Below are positions 59,325-64,000 of a DNA stretch of 64,000 bases, one piece after another. Position 1 is the first letter of the stretch. Each line of letters begins with the position of its first letter. This DNA is from UBA6168 sp041741095. Its GTDB lineage: Bacteria; Bacteroidota; Bacteroidia; Chitinophagales; Saprospiraceae. The notes under the pieces were generated by a model. That model did no database searches, was not told the DNA's origin, and saw only the letters and a program-made list of their open reading frames with translations. The stretch is from assembly GCA_041741095.1 (NCBI GenBank), contig JBGSKQ010000082.1, forward strand, positions 54,230 to 118,229. Direction: 5' to 3'. The translations under genes were made by a program, and so were the position numbers.

Positions 59325-61661
59325 ATGAAATCTAACCTGACCACCCTCACACTTCTTCTGTTTTTGGCAAACACCCTTTTCTCCCAAACCACCTCCAACC
59401 ACGGCAACAAGTTCGAGCAACTCGGCGAGGCACTGCCCGACCCGACGCCTTACCGGGGCGTGGACGGTGCCCCCGGCCCGGAGTATTGGCAGCAGAAATG
59501 CGACTACGACATCGCTTGCACCCTTGATACAAAAGAGCGGCGGCTGCATGGCGAGGAGACCATTACCTACTACAACCAATCTCCGCATACGCTGGGCTAC
59601 CTCTGGCTGCAGCTCGATGAAAACCAGCACCAGGGCCACAACGACATGCACCACTTCAACGGCAGTTCGATGGAGGAGGTGATGAACGCCCGTGCGCTCT
59701 ACATGCTGGAGCAGTGGAAAGACCTTACCGAGTATGGCCACAACATCGAAGCCATCACCGACGCCAACGGTAACCCCTTGAAATACACCATCAACCAGAC
59801 CATGATGCGGGTGGATTTGCCCAATAAACTCAAGCCGGGCGAAACTTATTCATTCAAAGTAAAATGGAACTACCAACTCGTGGACCGTATCAACGGCCCC
59901 TGGGGGCGTGGCGGCTATGAGCATTTTGAAAAAGACGGCAACGACATTTTCACCATCAGCCAGTGGTATCCAAGGCTCTGCGTCTATAGCGACGTGACGG
60001 GCTGGCAAAACCACCAATTTACCGGGCGGGGAGAGTTTGCCCTCACTTTTGGCGATTTTCAGGTGAAAATGACCCTGCCCGACGACTACGTGGTCGCCTC
60101 GACGGGCGAGTGCCAGAACTACGATAAAATGTTGACCCCCACACAGTTGAAGCGCTGGAAAGAGGCACAAACGGCCAAAGAACCCCTCGAAATCGTCACG
60201 TTGGAAGAGGCCAAAAAGAACGAGCAAAGCAAAAAAAGCACAAATACAAAAACCTGGTTTTACAAGGCCGAAAACGTGCGGGACTTCGCCTGGGGCGCCA
60301 GCCGCAAATTCGTGTGGGATGCCATGCCACACTACAACGAGGACGGCAAGCACGTGATGTGTATGAGCTATTATGCCAAAGAAGCCTACCCTATTTACAG
60401 CAAATATTCCACGAAAGTGGTGGCGCACACGCTGAAAACCTACTCAAAATATTCTCTCCCTTATCCTTACCCCATTGCCATTTCCGTGGAGGCCTCCAGC
60501 GGCATGGAGTACCCGATGATCTGTTTCAACTTTGGCCGGGCGGAAGAAGACGGCACCTACACCGAACAGCAAAAAAATGGGGCCATTGGCGTCATCACGC
60601 ATGAGGTGGGGCACAACTATTTCCCCATGATCATCAACAGCGACGAGCGGCAGTGGAGCTGGATGGACGAGGGGCTCAATACTTTTGTGCAATACCTTGC
60701 CCAGTCGGAATTTGACAATAATTGGGATCAACGCCGTGGGCCGGCCAACAAAATCGTGGACTATATGGCCATGTCGCCCGACTCATTGGAGCCGATTATG
60801 ACCAATAGCGAGAACATCGTGCATTTTGGCCCAAACGCCTACGCCAAACCCGCCACCGGCCTCAACATCCTACGGGAAACCATCATGGGGCGGGAGCTTT
60901 TCGACTATGCTTTTAAGGAATATTGCCAACGCTGGGCCTTCAAACACCCTACGCCTGCCGACTTCTTCCGCACGATGGAGGACGCCAGCGGCGTGGATCT
61001 CGACTGGTTTTGGCGGGGTTGGTTTTATTCTATTGAAAAAGTGGACATAGCACTGGACAGCATCGCCTGGCACAAGGCTGATTTGGAAAACGACCCTGTG
61101 AAAAAGACGGTGGTGAAAACCGAGGAAAAGGAAAAGCCTTTCGACGATATTTCAAAAATCCGCAACCGGAAGTCAGGGATGGCCTTCTCTGTAGAAGAAG
61201 ACCCAAAGCTGGTGGATTTTTACACCACCTACCGCCCTTGGCAAACCGCAGATTCTGTGGAGACTACGAAGGTTTTCATGTACGATTCCACTTTTACCAA
61301 ACAGGAAAAAGCGGAAAAATTTGGCAAAAAGAACTACTACGAACTGTTTTTTAGCAACAAGGGCGGCCTCGTAATGCCCATCATCATAGAATGGACTTTC
61401 ACGGATGGTACAAAGGAGGTGGAGCGCATCCCCGCTGAAATTTGGCGGAAAAATGAAAACCAGGTCACGAAGGTTTTTGTAAAAGACAAACCCGTCCAAT
61501 CCATCAGCCTCGACCCCTACCGGGAAACAGCGGACGTAAACCTTAAAAACAACAGTTCACCCATGCCCGCCTCGCCCAAGCTGTTTAAGGTATTTGTACA
61601 AAACAAAGAAGAAGAAAAGCCGAACCCCATGCAGCGTTCGCAAGGAAAGATAAAACCATGA
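59325..61661 (+). CDS. M1-family metallopeptidase, secreted
   Basis: The 778-residue protein starts at ATG 59325 with a signal peptide (MKSNLTTLTLLLFLANTLFS). The zinc site is HEVGHNYFP (about 426-434) with the third ligand Glu in WMDEGLNTF, 18 residues after the second His, the M1 (gluzincin) pattern. The substrate Glu/exopeptidase motif is SGMEYPMICF in place of GAMEN, as in many Bacteroidota M1-like proteins. It is likely periplasmic and may trim peptides. It has no sorting domain; the C-terminal end (EEKPNPMQRSQGKIKP) is basic. Confidence 0.9.
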   Translation: MKSNLTTLTLLLFLANTLFSQTTSNHGNKFEQLGEALPDPTPYRGVDGAPGPEYWQQKCDYDIACTLDTKERRLHGEETITYYNQSPHTLGYLWLQLDENQHQGHNDMHHFNGSSMEEVMNARALYMLEQWKDLTEYGHNIEAITDANGNPLKYTINQTMMRVDLPNKLKPGETYSFKVKWNYQLVDRINGPWGRGGYEHFEKDGNDIFTISQWYPRLCVYSDVTGWQNHQFTGRGEFALTFGDFQVKMTLPDDYVVASTGECQNYDKMLTPTQLKRWKEAQTAKEPLEIVTLEEAKKNEQSKKSTNTKTWFYKAENVRDFAWGASRKFVWDAMPHYNEDGKHVMCMSYYAKEAYPIYSKYSTKVVAHTLKTYSKYSLPYPYPIAISVEASSGMEYPMICFNFGRAEEDGTYTEQQKNGAIGVITHEVGHNYFPMIINSDERQWSWMDEGLNTFVQYLAQSEFDNNWDQRRGPANKIVDYMAMSPDSLEPIMTNSENIVHFGPNAYAKPATGLNILRETIMGRELFDYAFKEYCQRWAFKHPTPADFFRTMEDASGVDLDWFWRGWFYSIEKVDIALDSIAWHKADLENDPVKKTVVKTEEKEKPFDDISKIRNRKSGMAFSVEEDPKLVDFYTTYRPWQTADSVETTKVFMYDSTFTKQEKAEKFGKKNYYELFFSNKGGLVMPIIIEWTFTDGTKEVERIPAEIWRKNENQVTKVFVKDKPVQSISLDPYRETADVNLKNNSSPMPASPKLFKVFVQNKEEEKPNPMQRSQGKIKP

Positions 61662-61762
61662 GTCTTTAAACGATGAACGCTTGTCTCGAATTCACTTTGG
61701 GAATGAACAGCTAACCCCGAGCTAGAATCATCGCTTATTTCAGTTGAAAAAACTCTTGGCTT

Positions 61763-61813
61763 GTCGGTGCCAAGATCGGTGAAGTTTTGAACCTCACCGA
61801 CCTTGGCACCGAC
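61763..61813. repeat. Strong 20-bp inverted repeat after the M1 peptidase gene
   Basis: GTCGGTGCCAAGATCGGTGA (61763-61782) and TCACCGACCTTGGCACCGAC (61794-61813) match at 19 of 20 pairs around an 11-nt loop. No T-run follows. It lies between the convergent M1 peptidase and T9SS genes and may be a REP-like or cruciform element rather than a terminator. Confidence 0.85.
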
Positions 61814-61900
61814 ATTAGTTAAAACGCAAAATGACAACCTCCACACAAAATGAGTAAGCGAGCGGGTGGCCATAACTTTTTGTTGATTGGGTGAAAGCTC

Positions 61901-63532
61901 CTATTGGGCGATCACCAGTTTCCCATTGGTCACGGCCCCGTTAGTGTCCGTCAAATGCCAAGCATATAAACCAGTTGGCAAAGAAGGTAGGTCAATAGTG
62001 TAGGATGAGGTGCCGCCCGATAGCTCGGCATGTACGGCAGCTTTTCCATACAAGTCGTAAAGTGTCCAGGTGCTGCCGTCCGGCAGGGGCGTACCGGTTT
62101 CAATAAAAAGTTGGTGGCTGGCGGGGTTGGGGTAAACTTTGATAGCAGGCTGCAGCACTATATTTTCCGTCGAAACAAAAAAATCGGAACAGCCAACATC
62201 GTTGGAGGGATTATAATCAATACCCTCATCAGGAAGGAAAGTCCACATGCACTGGCTAAAAACATCTAAAGGTTCCACTAAGAATTTCTGATAAAAATCC
62301 TCCCATATTACCTCTACTGTTGCTCCTGGTGGGATGGGGGATGGCATAGTAAATTTTTTGTACTGTATTTTGGTAAAATCGCCAGAGAGGGAACTGAATT
62401 CAAGGGCGGATTCTAAATAAAAACTCTTTATTGGTCGCTCCCCATGATTTTTTACTGAAATTATGACAGAATCATATTCAATATAGAATGAATTTACTCC
62501 AGCATTTGTTATTTCAACTGTTTGGCCGTGTGTTATATTTTCAACTCCTAAATCGTTTAATATTGCATTGTCCGTACCGTCGAAACCATATTCTTTGGCA
62601 AAAACTGCTCTATGTTGATGATTGCCCTGCCCCGTCATATAATTGCCTGCCAAGAAAATGGAATTTGCCCCTATTTGGGTATGCGAAAAATCGAATAAGG
62701 GGTTGTTTAATTGAAAATTTTCCAATTGAACCAGTTGTTCATTATAAACGAGATACTGGCCAGTATTCGTCAAGATGCCTACCTTTCCAAATTGGGCATC
62801 GAAAGCCTCAATGTTGCCCTCTGTAATGACCAAAGTATCCAATACGTCAAATACTGTTGTCATTCGGATAAGTGTATCTGCTCTTTGTACCAGTAGATTA
62901 GTACCGCCAAGTGGTTTTATTCGGTCGAAAACTTGGCCAGGGAATTGGGATACGATTTCTCCATCCCCATTGAGTGCAAAAAGACCTTCATTGGTACAAA
63001 TAAAAATTTGACCATCCATAGTAGCCAGATCATAAACAATAGGTCCGTCAAGATCTTTATACCATATAATGGTGTTTCCATCGGTACTTACTCTCCCAAG
63101 ATCGGGGTAGCCTTGAAATTCGCCGTCATATACTATCATGCTCGTGTCGTCGAATGCTATGCCCTTCCTATAATAGTGATACCAATGTACAGTGTTTAAT
63201 TCATCTTGCCAATCTTGTCCATATCTCGTCCCATAGTAAATAGTACCAATTATGGTAAATTCTCCAATAATGTATAAACAAGTTGAGTCCAACAATTTTA
63301 AAACATCCATGACTACTGGTTTGTCAACTGCTGTTGGTTTCAATGTTTCAAATAAAAAACCACCTGCACTGTCAACGGCCGTAAAAAAGCTGTCCCTCAA
63401 TATGATATGCCCTTCATTTTGTGTCAGCACATATTTATCCACATTATGGCCCAGCCCGGCCCAATCAAATTGCGCAGAAGAAAAAGTGCTGATAAATGCC
63501 GCACAGAGCCAAGTCGTTACTATTTTTTTCAT
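61901..63532 (-). CDS. Secreted protein with T9SS type A sorting domain
   Basis: The 543-residue protein starts at the ATG at 63532 with a signal peptide (MKKIVTTWLCAAFISTFSSA). An upstream in-frame start would lie in repeat sequence. Residues about 25-290 look like a beta-propeller-type series (IIGEFTIIGTIYYGT, GRVSTDGNTIIWYKDL, GQIFICTNEGLFALNGDG); a beta-rich part follows (about 330-450), then the sorting domain (about 460-543; KVYPNPASHQLFIETG ... GLYAWHLTDTNGAV). No enzymatic motif is visible. Confidence 0.82.
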   Translation of the reverse strand: MKKIVTTWLCAAFISTFSSAQFDWAGLGHNVDKYVLTQNEGHIILRDSFFTAVDSAGGFLFETLKPTAVDKPVVMDVLKLLDSTCLYIIGEFTIIGTIYYGTRYGQDWQDELNTVHWYHYYRKGIAFDDTSMIVYDGEFQGYPDLGRVSTDGNTIIWYKDLDGPIVYDLATMDGQIFICTNEGLFALNGDGEIVSQFPGQVFDRIKPLGGTNLLVQRADTLIRMTTVFDVLDTLVITEGNIEAFDAQFGKVGILTNTGQYLVYNEQLVQLENFQLNNPLFDFSHTQIGANSIFLAGNYMTGQGNHQHRAVFAKEYGFDGTDNAILNDLGVENITHGQTVEITNAGVNSFYIEYDSVIISVKNHGERPIKSFYLESALEFSSLSGDFTKIQYKKFTMPSPIPPGATVEVIWEDFYQKFLVEPLDVFSQCMWTFLPDEGIDYNPSNDVGCSDFFVSTENIVLQPAIKVYPNPASHQLFIETGTPLPDGSTWTLYDLYGKAAVHAELSGGTSSYTIDLPSLPTGLYAWHLTDTNGAVTNGKLVIAQ

Positions 63533-63549
63533 TGGTAGGATGTTTTGAA

Positions 63550-63626
63550 AACGATAAACGATGAATGATAAACTATGAACAAAGCTGTTGCCCCAGTTCA
63601 TCATTCATCATTTATCGTTCATAGTT
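63550..63626. repeat. Imperfect inverted repeat of 7-bp period units between two T9SS genes
   Basis: Arms 63550-63580 and 63596-63626 are complementary except at about seven positions. They are made of GATAAAC / GATGAAT / TATGAAC heptamers. The right arm touches the stop codon of the gene ending at 63625. It is the same family as at 352-448. Confidence 0.85.
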
Positions 63627-64000
63627 ACAGTTTGACAAACTTTTCTGTACACCGCACCACCCCTCCCTCCAGGTATTGCAGGAAATACACCCCAGCGGGC
63701 CAGTCCCATACAGGCACGATGAAGGTGGTGTTGGCGGCGCTGCCGCCGAACCCGCTGACGGAACGGCCATTGGCGTTCACGATCCGGAAGGATGCCTCTT
63801 TTTCTTGCGAGGCGTTTTTCAGGTAAAAGTTCAGGTAGTCAGTAGTGGGGTTGGGGTAGATGGCCAGTTGTATCTCAGGCCCAGATTCTTCATTGGTGGC
63901 ATCAATAAGGTGGCAGCCGGGCACGAGGCAGCCGTGCCCGTCCAGCTTGATGATCCAGGCCTGCTGGCGCAGGGTGTCCGCATCAGAGTCGTAGGCCTGG
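63625..64000 (-). CDS. T9SS-sorted secreted protein (partial, C-terminal part)
   Basis: The last 124 residues are visible; the gene runs off the right edge. The part includes WIIKLDGHGCLVPGC, a phrase that in Bacteroidota ends repeat-rich secreted proteins of the 'WILKLD' type, then the T9SS type A sorting domain (LAIYPNPTTDYLNFYL ... GVYFLQYLEGG). The N-terminal domain is outside the window, so function is unknown. Confidence 0.82.
   Translation of the reverse strand, partial: QAYDSDADTLRQQAWIIKLDGHGCLVPGCHLIDATNEESGPEIQLAIYPNPTTDYLNFYLKNASQEKEASFRIVNANGRSVSGFGGSAANTTFIVPVWDWPAGVYFLQYLEGGVVRCTEKFVKL

Noticed and set aside
1..64000. tRNA or rRNA genes
   Set aside because: No cloverleaf with the GGTTCGANNCC arm or rRNA-like segment was found by reading the intergenic regions. 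A tRNAscan or Infernal run would be decisive.

Overview
The window looks like a chromosomal segment of a Bacteroidota bacterium, most plausibly of the Saprospiria/Lewinella-Haliscomenobacter type. Four lines of evidence support this. Five secreted proteins end in type IX secretion (T9SS) type A sorting domains, several carrying SprB-type repeats. Rho has a long disordered insert. Several promoters fit the Bacteroidota pattern TTTG-N18-20-TAnnTTTG, and Shine-Dalgarno sites are absent. Gene families typical of the phylum are present (RicT next to holB, DUF6427-like and DUF6702-like proteins, a LytS/LytTR pair). Genus placement is inference. I see no rRNA, tRNA, CRISPR array or insertion sequence.
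Layout. 1-3.9 kb: carotenoid genes crtI and crtB (crtB cut by the edge), a KirBac-type potassium channel and a membrane protein. 4-15 kb: two large T9SS surface proteins (one with cohesin-like and dockerin-like parts, one a 1845-residue SprB/Ig/HYR adhesin), a PnuC-type transporter and a PhoD-type phosphatase. 15-35 kb is mostly housekeeping: an OmpR-type two-component system, serS and rho (divergent, both with long leaders), Xaa-Pro aminopeptidase, a LytS/LytTR pair, a thiamine-binding-family protein, a decayed glutathione peroxidase gene, holB-ricT, lpd, and the rimP-nusA-infB operon. 35-43 kb: acylphosphatase, a fatty acid desaturase with a long leader, a beta-helix T9SS protein, a split APH-like/P-loop kinase pair and a DUF6427-like membrane protein. 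43-48 kb is the most distinctive part: a 1356-residue protein with tandem class III cyclase domains, a STAND ATPase and TPRs, an architecture like mammalian soluble adenylyl cyclase, convergent with a Ras/Rab-like small GTPase. 48-54 kb: an AspT/YidE-type transporter, a CbpA-like DnaJ, an FkbM methyltransferase, and two paralogous small proteins around a membrane-anchored protein. 54-58.5 kb is a metal-uptake locus: TonB-dependent receptor, DtxR-type regulator, HupE/UreJ-like protein and a DUF6702-like protein, with an iron-box-like operator inside the receptor promoter. 58.6-64 kb: a PIN-domain toxin-antitoxin pair with a frameshifted toxin, an M1 aminopeptidase, and two T9SS proteins (the last cut by the edge).
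Recurring theme. The spacer behind a stop codon often holds a degenerate short-period repeat (7, 8 or 9 bp period), frequently folded as an inverted repeat. These sit at 352-448, 23163-23252, 25981-26092, 28654-28775, 51029-51070, 57417-57441 and 63550-63626. They contribute gene ends, stop codons and even a start codon, and look like a family of expanding or mobile intergenic elements.
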